Shown here one piece after another: positions 10,912-19,881 of a stretch of DNA of 64,000 nt (position 1 is the first letter of the stretch; every line of letters starts with the position of its first letter). The DNA lies in NCBI RefSeq assembly GCF_029407905.1, contig NC_073628.1:43669501-43733500 (forward strand), in the 5' to 3' direction. The position numbers and the translations under genes were made by a program. The DNA is from Bubalus kerabau (taxonomy: Eukaryota > Chordata > Mammalia > Artiodactyla > Bovidae). Under the pieces are notes generated by a model. It was given only the letters and a program-made list of their open reading frames with translations, did no database searches and was not told the DNA's origin.

Positions 10912-12207
10912 AGATGATGCCTAAGACCAACATGTAGCCATAGCATGAGTACTGAAATGTAACCAGCACACCAAGCAGAAATTGAATTGTTATCTTAAGT
11001 GACCCGAAAAGAAAGAATGGTGAATGGGCATCAAACAGAAATTTGGATTTACATCCTGGAAAATATTAGAGCCCCACTGGTTAAAAGTTCACATACAGTA
11101 TGCCTTGCTCCTAATGGCTGCAATGGCAAACTAAATTATTTCAGACATTATGTTTTAAGCTAATTAGAATTTTACTTATTCATTCATTCAATCATTTTAT
11201 TAAGTAAAAATTCATTGAGCCTTTATCCTGAGCCAGGCTCTCTTAGAAGACAGAGGAAAACCATAGGGTCTAGAAGAACAAGCCAGTGGTCCCACTCGTG
11301 AGACGCTCTGGGCCGCTTGAGGCTGAATATGTAAATATACAGTTACAATATAAGATATAATTTCAATACAATTCTCTGAAGACACAGAGTATGAATTTAC
11401 AATTCTAGCAATGAAGGGTTTAGAAGCCTTCAGAGAAGAGTTGATATTTGAGCTTAAAAGATGAGTAGAATTTGCCAGGAAAGAGGAGAAACCTCATGAA
11501 AAGACACTGAATTTGAATATCCAGTCCCCACACTTAACCGCATAAAAGATTACTCCTTACAGAAAAAGAAAGAATCCAATATTCATGGATAAATACAAGC
11601 ATGTAAGCTGAAATACAAACATGAGTTGAGAACAAAAGGATTTTCCAAAAAGGCCTTTTAAAGCTATCGAGATTTGAAAGAAATTTTAATAAGATTCCCA
11701 TTGAAAAGAGAATATCAAAAAGCTGTTTAGGTCTATTTCAAGGCTGCTTCTCCTTGAGTTAAAGGAAGAAAAACCACTTTTTTCTCTTTTGTTCTTGCTC
11801 ATGAGATCCAGTACACAAGTTAGAGTACATCAGAGAAGCCCAGGGCTGGCCTCCAGAGACTTTCTGAATTTCACCAGAGAAAATGAGAAACACACAGTTA
11901 TTTCAAAATGTTTCTAATTTTTCAGTTTCAAATAGTGCCCACATTATACAGGAAATTGCTAGTGCCAAAGCCTGTTTTTCTTCCTAATAATTTTAGATTG
12001 CTATATTCTTTTAAGTAGGATTAGAGTAAAGCTTTCCTTTGGTGTGCAGTTTTTTCTTTTCTTTTCAGGCTACCATATGTACCAATGTGACAATTTAGCT
12101 CTACAACTACTTTATATTTTAAGGCTTTATATATTACGCTTTCACATATTTATATTCATAGTGTACTGATTACTTATATTTCCAAGTATTAATACTTAAA
12201 ATGAGTA
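10912..12207. other. Intergenic, A/T-rich, no recognised feature
   Basis: About 1.3 kb without a gene. A short ttcattcattcaatcatttt tract near 11180 is typical of old repeat tails, but I do not assign a family. Confidence 0.4.
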
Positions 12208-12325
12208 ATTGACTCAATGGACATGAGTGTGAGCAAACTCTGGGAGATAGTGAAGGACAGGGAAGCCTGGTGTGCTACAGTCCATGGGGCTGCAAAGGGT
12301 CAGACATGACTTAGTGACTGAACAA
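12208..12325 (+). mobile_element. BovB 3'-terminal fragment
   Basis: About 115 bases matching the extreme BovB 3' end: 'gactcaatggacatgagtg', 'aaactctgggagatagtgaa', 'ggtcagacatgacttagtg'. Severe 5' truncation. Confidence 0.8.
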
Positions 12326-12388
12326 TAACAACGACAACAATCAATACTTTTAACAGGAACAGGAATTTTTTTTTTTAAGTTTTAAGTG

Positions 12389-12462
12389 CTGGTGGCTGTC
12401 GTCTATGGGGTCACACAGAGTTGGACACGACCAAAACGACTTAGCAGCAGCAGCAGCAGCAG
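12389..12462 (+). repeat. BOV-A2 3'-end fragment
   Basis: Terminal part only, 'ctgtcgtctatggggtcaca' to the (agc)n tail. The tail keeps six AGC units. Confidence 0.85.
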
Positions 12463-12784
12463 CTATACAAGTATGTTTACTTTATTAAGTGCTGTAAAGA
12501 TTATTTTTATTGGTTCTTTTTGTTATCATTTTTTTAAATTATGAGAACTAGTTGTGGTTTTATTTTTTATCATAAAGATTTTAAATCCAACCTTCATGAG
12601 AGAAAAATCTGGCTTTGCCCTTAAAACACTGATAGATTTATAGACCTGACAATATTCGTGTTGAAGATGCTGGTTGAATAAATGAACTGATGGTGCCATA
12701 TGGGGAGACTGGAAGGGGAGACAAAAAGACTACAACCCTGGCTCCATCTGAACCTGTAACTCTTCCCAAATCCAGTACTGTTAG

Positions 12785-13235
12785 CCCCCTGTATCATGGG
12801 TTCCAAAAATTCAACTAACCATGGATCCAAAAATTTTGAAAAAAATCCATAAAGTTCCATGAAGCAAAACTTGAATTTGCCATATATCAACAACTGTGTG
12901 CATATCATTTACATTATATTAGGTATTATAAGTAACCTGGGCTTCCCTGGTGGTTCAGTAGGTAAAGAATCCACCTGCAATGCAAGAGATGCTTTGCAGT
13001 TTCCATCCCTGGGTCAGGAAGATCCTGGCTACAGCTCACAGGGTCACAAAGAGTCAGATGACTGAAGCAACTGAGTATGCATGCTCAGAGATGATTTAAA
13101 GTATTGGCAGATTTCATAGGTTATATGCAAAGACTATGCCATTTTATATAAGGAACTTGAGCATCCTTGGACTTTGGTATCTGCAGGGGTCCTGGAACCA
13201 ACCCTCTCTCTACAGATACTAAGGGATGACTGGAC
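12785..13235. mobile_element. TcMar-Tigger (MER2-like) DNA transposon fossil, split by a SINE
   Basis: The halves show the mammalian Tigger/MER2-type sequence: 'catgggttccaaaaattcaac', 'gcaaaacttgaatttgcc', 'ttaggtattataagtaacct' before the SINE, then 'agagatgatttaaagtattgg', 'cattttatataaggaacttgag', 'ggtcctggaacca' after it (each quoted in part). No transposase is encoded. Confidence 0.7.
12940..13077 (+). repeat. Bov-tA SINE, internally deleted
   Basis: The head (gggcttccctggtgg) and the tail (cacaaagagtcag) are present, but roughly 80 bases of the A monomer are missing. It sits inside the Tigger-like element, so it is younger than it. Confidence 0.88.
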
Positions 13236-13439
13236 TAGGATGACTGGACCAGGAAACTCTTCGCTGCCTACAAACCAAACCTATGACAAAAGACTTAGGG
13301 TTGAACAAGAGTCCTGAGATGGTTTATTCTTGGAAAGCCTGGAAAAAAACTTTTTAACAATTCGATTGATTCATTCAACTCATTCAACACGTTTGAAACA
13401 TTAAGCATTTGCAGTGGTAGTAATAACAATAGGTAATAT

Positions 13440-13625
13440 CAATTCAGAATTTATTTATGCTAGCCCAGTGCTGTGTGCTTTGTACTGATTATTCCACTGA
13501 GTCCTGACTACAGCCTGAAATAAGCCCCACTGCCTAGAACAGAAAAGCAAGGCACAGAAGTCACATCACTTGCTGATGATCATCCAGCAACTAAACAAAC
13601 TCTAAATTGAGCCCAAGCCAGTCTG
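13440..13625 (-). repeat. MIR-type ancient SINE
   Basis: 'cccagtgctgtgtgctttgt', 'cattccactgagtcctgac' and 'gcccaagccagtctgactcc' (in part) follow the reversed MIR layout. Confidence 0.6.
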
Positions 13626-14087
13626 ACTCCAGAGTTCCACCTCCTTTGCTCTCCCAGGACCACATGCTGGGGGTGCCCAAAGATACAAATGTGGGTCATT
13701 CTCCCATAAGGATCACAATGCTGTAGACTCAAAGACTGTAACAGTAGGTCCTCTAGACTCTTTCTACTGATGAGAAATCCAGGCTAAGTGACATGATTTA
13801 CCCGAAGGCACCCAGACAGGTTGAGAATGCCAGCTTCCCTCCTGCTCTGTGCTGTCTCTCTCCATTTCTCTTTTCACTCACCACACAAAGATAGAAACCT
13901 CCACTTACTGAATCAACTCCTGGATCCATATTATCACCACAGATATAAGAAAACGGATGGAAATGATTTTTAAATGTGGAAATTTATCTCCTTAGAAATA
14001 ATTCTCATGGACACCTTTTAAACTGGCAAATTGTTGAAGCTGCATGTGAGTCATGGCCTCGTAAAAAATAAGCACTAAGAGGAATGT
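13626..14087. other. Intergenic, no recognised feature
   Basis: No gene seen. Parts around 13760-13830 ('ctgatgagaaatccaggcta') again look MIR-like but are too weak to call. Confidence 0.4.
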
Positions 14088-14520
14088 TGGGATTCACAAA
14101 TACACATTGCTATATACAAAGTAGGGCTTCCCTGGTGGCTCAGAGGTTAAAGAATCCACCTGCAGTGCTGGAGACCAGGGTTCAGTCCCCGGGTGGGGAA
14201 GATCCCCTGGAGAAGGGAATGGCAACCCATTCCAGTATTGTGCCTGGAGAATCCCATGGACAGATGAGCCTGGTGGGCTATAGTCCATGGAATCTCGAAG
14301 AGTCGGACACGCCTGAGCTACTAACACACACACACACACATAAAATAGTTAACAGCAAGGCCCTACTGCACAGGTAACTACGCTCAGTATCTTGTAATAA
14401 CCTATAATGGAAAAGAATCTGAAAAAGGATATATATGTGTGGATAACTGAATCACTTTACTGCACACCTGAAACTAACACAACACTGTAAACCAATTATA
14501 CTTCATTAAAAAAAAAAAAA
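14088..14520 (+). mobile_element. L1 3' end, split by a SINE, with poly(A) tail
   Basis: Left part 14088-14123 ('gggattcacaaatacacatt') joins right part 14340-14520 ('ataaaatagttaacagcaagg' ... 'tgtaaaccaattatactt') and ends in about 13 A. The two halves are collinear in the L1 3' UTR. Confidence 0.82.
14124..14339 (+). repeat. Bov-tA SINE with (CA)n tail
   Basis: Complete from gggcttccctggtggctc to a cacacacacacaca tail at about 14324-14340. It lies inside the L1 tail. Confidence 0.93.
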
Positions 14521-14809
14521 ACTCAGCACTGAAACCGAGTACAGAGTTGGTGTCGGGCCTCTCCCGCCCCGCCACCCTAGGTTTTCAATTATCTTTCAGT
14601 CCCATCTTGTCTCCTGCACAGTGGCCATTTAACAGGTCATTACTAAGTGACTGCAAGCCTGGAACAAAAGCAAGACAGAATCAAAGGATGTTTTGAGTTG
14701 GAGTGATGGCAGTCACTCATCAACCTCCTTATTGTAAGGACGAGAAAATGCCGGTCTGGGAAGCAGTACAACACGGCAGAAACTGCTGACAGAGTGCAAC
14801 AGATGGGGC

Positions 14810-14985
14810 AGAAGTCACAACTGTGTTACTTAATGGTACACACTGGTATCCCGTTTAACCCCTCTGAATCTCAGTCTCCTTGCCTGCGAAGTGGAGATAA
14901 CCATAGTTCCTCTTCTTTTGGTTTCTTGAATTAACATGTATGAAATTCACTACACAGTATGCACTCAGTAAACACAGTGACAATT
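14810..14985 (+). repeat. MIR-type ancient SINE
   Basis: 'cccctctgaatctcagtctcc', 'gaagtggagataaccatag' and 'cactcagtaaacac' (in part) match the forward MIR pattern. Confidence 0.6.
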
Positions 14986-14989
14986 AGCA

Positions 14990-15247
14990 CAATATGGCAC
15001 CCCACTCCAGTACTCTTGCCTGGAAAATCCCATGGACAGGGGAGCTGCAGTCTATGGGGTCGCTAAGAGTCGGACACGACTGAGCGACTTCACTTTGACT
15101 TTTCACTTTCGTGCATTGAAGGAGGAAATGGCAACCCACTCCAGTGTTCTTGCCTGGAGAATCCCATGGACAGAGGAGCCTGGTGGGCTGCCATCTATGG
15201 GGTCGCACAGAGTCGGACACGACTGAAGCGACTTAGCAGCAGCAGCA
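14990..15247 (+). repeat. BOV-A2 SINE
   Basis: Both A monomers are present: 'ggcaccccactccagtac' and 'ggcaacccactccagtg', with the linker cactttcgtgcattgaagg and a short agc tail. No clean duplication found; the first few bases are missing. Confidence 0.93.
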
Positions 15248-15555
15248 GGCCTAGTTCTGCCCTCTTCACTCTTCCACTGTTTGCCTTGTTTACGCAGTAG
15301 AGGAACCCAATGCCATGCTTGCTGACGATCTGCTCAGAGCTTCATCCTCTGAGCTTCAGTAGAAATTCTACCACCTCTTGGGAGACTTCAGCACCTGCCA
15401 GAGTGGGAATTAACAATTCCTTCTTCCATGCTCTGTAGCTGTAGTCTGATCCAGCCTACGTCTCACTTTCTCCTGTGTTTGATTTTGTTTTGGTTATATC
15501 CAAAGCATCAGTTCCTTGAGATGAGGGATATTTGCTTTCTCCCTCCCTTCCTCTA
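15248..15555. other. Intergenic, no recognised feature
   Basis: No gene or nameable repeat seen. Confidence 0.4.
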
Positions 15556-15815
15556 GTCCCAGGTGGCTCAGTAGTAAAGAATCCGCCTGCCAGTGCAGGA
15601 GATGCAAGAGATGCGGGTTTGATCCTTAGGTTGGGAAGATCCCCTGGAGAAGGAAATGTATTCTTTCCTTCTTAGAAGGAAATACATTTCTAAGAAGGAA
15701 AAGAAATCTCCAGTATTCTTGCCTGAGAAATCCCCTGGACAGAGGAGCCTGGAGGGCTAACAGTCCATGGGGTCACAAAAGGGCTGGACACAACTTAGCA
15801 ACTCAACAGCAACTC
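15556..15815 (+). repeat. Bov-tA SINE carrying a hairpin insertion
   Basis: The head (cccaggtggctcagtag), B-box area (gggtttgatcc) and A monomer are recognisable. The expected bases between 'ggagaaggaaatg' and 'ctccagtattcttgcctg' are replaced by about 50 bases that fold back on themselves (see 15661-15705). Confidence 0.9.
15661..15705. other. Hairpin (17/18-base arms) inside a SINE
   Basis: Arm TTCTTTCCTTCTTAGAA (15661-15677) pairs with TTCTAAGAAGGAAAAGAA (15688-15705), differing only by one extra A, with a 10-base spacer. It is not part of the Bov-tA consensus as I know it. Confidence 0.9.
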
Positions 15816-16408
15816 TCTTATCACAGCCCCCATACAGTCACCTTATACAGACTGGGCACTCGCTAAATGTGTGGGCTTTGTCCTGAATGCATTTTTAACA
15901 ACTCAGCTGCCATACTCATGAAAAGTATTTGAGAATTATGATCATGGAGTTGATCTGAGTTCTTAAACAATGTGGGTTTTGGATTTTCTGATGGTATTCT
16001 TTTTTCAGATGGGGAGTGGGGCAAATATAAAAACAAATATCTAGGTTCACAACTGCTACACAGGGCATTTCTCTTTGAATTAAAGTCCTCTGCAGATCTG
16101 CTGTTGCAGCTGTCCATGTGGCAATCACAGCGACAACCTTAGAGCCTGGTAGCATCCTCCCGTTTTACTATCGACAGCTCCTGGAAACAAGAGAAGGGGG
16201 TGGAGCCTGTTCAAACATGGTGAGTCCGGTCTGGGCAGGGGCAGGAGGCCTGAGGCTGGTTCTGGGAGAGGAGACAGGAGAGGGAGATGCTCTCGGGTCC
16301 TTCTGTGCCTCAGTTTCCCTCTTGGAATGATGGGAATAAAATTATTCTGTCCTCTAAGATGCTACCTCCCCAAACTGATGACAATGGAATTTCAAAAACT
16401 GCCAGGAC
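15816..16408. other. Intergenic, no recognised feature
   Basis: About 590 bases of apparently unique sequence. Open frames at 15863-16117 (minus) and 16118-16330 (plus) carry no recognisable domain. Confidence 0.4.
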
Positions 16409-16640
16409 AGGGATTTTCCTGGTGGTCCAGTAGCTAAGACTCCACACTCCCAGTGAAGGAGGCCTGGGTTCGATCCCTGGTCAGGGAACTAGATCCCACA
16501 TGTCATAACTAAGAGCTCACATGTCTAAACTAAAGGTCCATCATGCCACAACGAAGAGCAAAGTTACTGTGTGCTGCAACTGAAACCCAGCACAGCCAAA
16601 TATCTATCTATATATATACACATACATATATATTTTTTTT
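16409..16640 (+). repeat. CHR-type SINE with microsatellite tail
   Basis: Starts gggattttcctggtggtcc, contains ggttcgatccctggtcag and the longer CHR right part (gagcaaagttactgtgtgctg, in part). It ends in a (TATC/TA/CA)n tract and a T run near 16600-16644. Confidence 0.85.
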
Positions 16641-16744
16641 TTTTAACTGTCAAAGCAAATGAGCAGTGAATATCAAATTCAACTGAGGTGGTCCTAAAGT
16701 ACAGAGCTCAAAGCAGAGTGAAGGCATCATCTTTGTGCATAACA

Positions 16745-16965
16745 GACACAACAAGAGCTAATATTCATGAAAGGTTTTCTATGTGTCAGGCCATGTGCTA
16801 AGCATTTCCTGTGTTTTAGTTGATTCAGTCCTTCAAACAATACTATGAGGTAGTCACCATTTTACAGAAGAGGAAACTGAGGTGCAGAAAAGTTAAGCCA
16901 AAAGCTACAGAACTGGTAAGTGGCAGAGCCTGAACTAGTACTCATATAGTTGAATGTTACTGTCA
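16745..16965 (-). repeat. MIR-type ancient SINE
   Basis: A well-preserved reversed MIR: 'ctatgtgtcaggccatgtgc', 'ttttacagaagaggaaactg', 'aactggtaagtggcagagcc'. Confidence 0.8.
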
Positions 16966-17007
16966 TGCTCTTAATTACGTTCCTGGATTGCCTTCCTGTG
17001 GCCATCT

Positions 17008-17225
17008 CTTTTTAAATTTTTTTTTAATTTTTTAAAATTTATTTTTAATTGAAGGATAATTACAATGTTGTGTTGGTTTCTGCCATACATCAACATGGAT
17101 CAGCCACAGGTATACATTTGTCCACTCCCTCTTGAGCCTCCCTCCCACCTCCCACCCCACCCCACCCCTCTGGGTACCACAGAACCCCAGTTTGAGTTCC
17201 CCGGGACTGCTCACAGTGCATTGCA
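17008..17225 (-). mobile_element. L1 3' end fragment (ruminant L1)
   Basis: Begins with the T-rich complement of the tail and continues 'tgttggtttctgccatacat', 'caacatggatcagccacagg', 'ccctcccacctcccacccc'. This is the reversed 3' UTR of ruminant L1; the right boundary is uncertain. Confidence 0.75.
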
Positions 17226-17753
17226 TTAATAGGTGTTTTGTAAGTCTCTCCCTTCTTTTTTTCCTTCTAATTCCTTCCCTGGTTCTTCTACTAAGTGAGG
17301 TGTTTGACTATTAATGGTGTTTCTCTAGTTGGGAGCTATAGACCCTTGAAGACCCATAATTTAATTTTTTCATAGTTATGATTTTAAAAAATGAACATAA
17401 GCACATTCTGGGTCACTGGGATAACCGCCTGATACCAAGGATTGCCTTGTGATCTCAGCGCCTCTGTGAGCTCTGCCTTGACACCAGCAGTCACCACCCT
17501 TCTCATTACACTAGTAAGAAAGGGAAAGCACAAAGTTAATCTCGAATGATATATGCAACTCAAGTGAAAGTCAACTATTACAATAACATAGGCTGTGAAC
17601 AGAGGAGATGTAGCTGGAAGGGAGGAAAGAGGTAAGAAAACTGAGTCAATATAGGGCACTGGCCACACCATCAGACCAGGAGAGCCATGCAGAACCCGAA
17701 CGTACTCACTTCTGGGCCAGAGATACATGATGCTTGCAGCAGCTGAGTGCAGG
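17226..17753. other. Intergenic, no recognised feature
   Basis: No gene seen. The 135-codon minus-strand frame here has no recognisable domain. Confidence 0.4.
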
Positions 17754-17948
17754 TGTGCTAAGTCACTTCCGTCTGTCCCACTCTTTGCCACCCTATGGAC
17801 TGCAGCCCACCAGTCTCCTCTGTCTAGGGGATTTTCCAGGCAAGAATCCTGGAGTGGGTTGCCACACCGTCCTCCAGGGGATCTTCCTGACCCAGGGATC
17901 CAATCCAGAGTCTCTTATGCCTCCTGAGTTGGCAGGCGAGTTCTATTG
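17754..17948 (-). repeat. Bov-tA SINE
   Basis: A-monomer and part of the tRNA-like head in reverse ('ggattttccaggcaagaatc', 'ggatcttcctgacccagggatc' in part). The extreme head is eroded. Confidence 0.88.
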
Positions 17949-18299
17949 AGTAAACATCAGTAATTTAAATTTTATAGTTCTGGGAGAAGGACTTTATATT
18001 TGATTTACAAATTTATTTTTGCTTTATTCCTGGCTTGTTCAAAAGCTATAACACAAGTTTATATCTGGTTTTATATTTACAGCTAGCAATGCAACATTTT
18101 GAAAGAAAATAATTTAAGCCAAGCCTGGGGAGGCTGAAGAAACTTTTGCTTTTAACTCAGTGCCCTCACATTTGAGAATCACCAACAGTGACAAACACAT
18201 CGATGACAAATGCGAACACCCTGGGTCTGTCATTGACACACGTGTGAAATAGCCTGTGAGACCTCCCTCTTTTTGACAGCAGGCTTTGGTGGGAGAAAT
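17949..18299. other. Intergenic, no recognised feature
   Basis: A/T-rich, about 350 bases, nothing recognised. Confidence 0.4.
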
Positions 18300-18522
18300 T
18301 CTTTCTGGTGGCTCAGACGGTAAAGAATCTGCCTGCAATGCAGGAGACACAGGAGATGAGGATTCGATCCCTGGGTCAGGAAGATCCCCTGGAGGAGGGC
18401 ATGGCAACCCACTGCAGTATTCTTGCCTGGAGAATCCCATGGACAGAGGTGCCTGGGGGTCTACAGTGCATGGGGTCGCAGAGAGTCGGACACTGACTGA
18501 GAAATGACTGAGGAACTAACAC
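18300..18522 (+). repeat. Bov-tA SINE
   Basis: Complete copy with head ctttctggtggctcagac, ggattcgatccc B-box area and tail ctgaggaactaacac. It is the last repeat before the PRSS23 CpG island. Confidence 0.93.
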
Positions 18523-19284
18523 ATGGGTGGTAGAAAGGACAGGCAGGCTAAATGGCTTCATAGAAGAAAAAATGTGACCTTAGTGCATTGGGGCAAGTCA
18601 TTCAACTGAGCAAAGTCTCCTCCTGGGCCTTACCTGTCAGAGGGTAATCAGTACCTTCTCCAGCTGAACTGTGGGTCCCTTGCAGTGACTCAGGGAAGCT
18701 GACCCACTGAGCGAGGAGGTGGCTCCACCCGCTGGCGCCCCGATAAAGAGCCGAGGCCGGTGGGCTCCCCAACCAGCCGGTCCCTCGAAGCTGCCTCGCC
18801 CCAGCCGCGCTCCGGGCCCCGCGCCCCGCTCTGGGTGCGGCCGGAGGGGATGCAAAGCCTGGGTGGTCATGCCACCCGGAGGCAGGTTTCCGCCCCTGGG
18901 GGGTTCCCAGAGGCTGGGTGAAGCGGGAAGGAGCTCAGGCATCACCTAAAGACTGAAAACTCTCAAAAGTGCATGTAGGGTGAGGAGCGCACAGGGTTTG
19001 CCTCCAACTTTGCAAACTCGCGGAGGGGTTCCGCGCGCACCAAATGTGGCCCAGAGCCCCAACGCTAGGCTGTCGACTTTGGAGGGGGGGGGCTGGTTTT
19101 TCCGAGCAGGAGGCGGCCGGCCGGCAGCAAAGGCCCTGGGCTCGTTCCGGCCGGGGGCTCCCCGGGAGCCAGCGCGGGCTGGCGCGGCGAGGCCGGGACA
19201 GGCGAGCGCCGGGGGCCACCTGCGCAGTGCCGCGCGCCGCGGTCCTGCAGCCCCGAGCCAGGCTCCGGCCGCGGGGGCGACAGA

Positions 19285-19357
19285 GGCGGGGCCGCGGGCG
19301 GGGGGCGGGCCGCGGGCGGCGGGGGCGCGGCGTCCCCGAGGCCGGAGGCGGGGCAGG
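19285..19357 (+). promoter_or_regulatory. GC-box cluster, G-quadruplex-prone
   Basis: Several overlapping GGGGC/GGGCGG motifs (ggcggggcc, gggcggggggcgggcc, ggaggcggggcagg) within about 70 bases. They are consistent with Sp/KLF binding upstream of a dispersed start site. The G-tracts could also form quadruplexes; both points are inference from motif content. Confidence 0.6.
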
Positions 19358-19369
19358 CCAGCTAGGGAG

Positions 19370-19536
19370 GCGCGGGGGGCGGATCCGTCGGCCGCCGGCC
19401 CAGCTCCCCGGCCCGCCCGCCCCGCTCGCACTCGGTCGCGCCGCCGAGCCGGCATGGGAGCTGCGCGCGCCCTCCCGGCGCCCACACCTGTCTGAGCCGC
19501 GCGGCGAGCCGGGGCCCGGCGGGCGACCCGGCACTG
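19370..19536 (+). other. PRSS23: PRSS23 exon 1 (5' UTR), left edge not determined
   Basis: Inferred from the splice donor CACTG|GTGAGTGCG (exon end 19536, GT at 19537-19538) inside the CpG island, the only strong donor that fits a non-coding first exon joined to the acceptor at 26520-26521. The start coordinate is a placeholder because no transcription start can be read from sequence alone. The exon carries no start codon that is needed for the protein, since the signal peptide is encoded in exon 2. Confidence 0.6.
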
Positions 19537-19858
19537 GTGAGTGCGGGCGCGGGCGAGGGGCGCCGGCCCGGGGCGGAGGGTACCGGACAAAGGGAGGGCC
19601 GCTGCGCTCAAGGCAGGAGCACTGAGGGCTGCGGGGGCCCCGGAGACCTCGCTTCGGCGGCCCCGGAGACCTCTCTTCGGCCACCCGCGGGGCTCGAGGG
19701 CTGGGACCCGCTGCCTGCGGGAGCTCCGCGGAGACTCGGGACCCGCAGGGCGTTTGGATTTCCACGGTGTCACCCGCGGATCGAGTGGGGAAAAGCAAGT
19801 TTTCGCAGCTACCATCTCGGATGCTGGGTGGGAATAAAGAAGCCTGCCCTGGGCACTC

Positions 19859-19881
19859 GCGCGCGCGCGCACACACACACA
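19859..19881. repeat. Compound (CG)n(CA)n microsatellite
   Basis: A run of alternating GC followed by ACAC, at the right rim of the CpG island. Alternating purine/pyrimidine of this kind can adopt Z-DNA. Confidence 0.9.

Larger units (their letters stand above)
18700..19860 (+). promoter_or_regulatory. PRSS23: CpG island, PRSS23 promoter region
   Basis: Roughly 1.1 kb of very GC-rich, CpG-dense sequence, sharply different from the A/T-rich flanks. It holds many GGGCGG-type boxes, CGG/CGC runs and an exon-like end at a strong splice donor (19536/19537), and lies 7 kb upstream of the PRSS23 coding exon on the same strand. I infer a TATA-less CpG-island promoter. The long open frames on both strands (up to 315 codons) are the usual artefact of stop-poor GC-rich DNA. 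Confidence 0.88.

Noticed and set aside
18742..18750. GATAAAGAG as a TATA-like box
   Set aside because: It lies about 800 bases upstream of the donor-defined exon and in a weak context; the promoter fits a TATA-less CpG type better.
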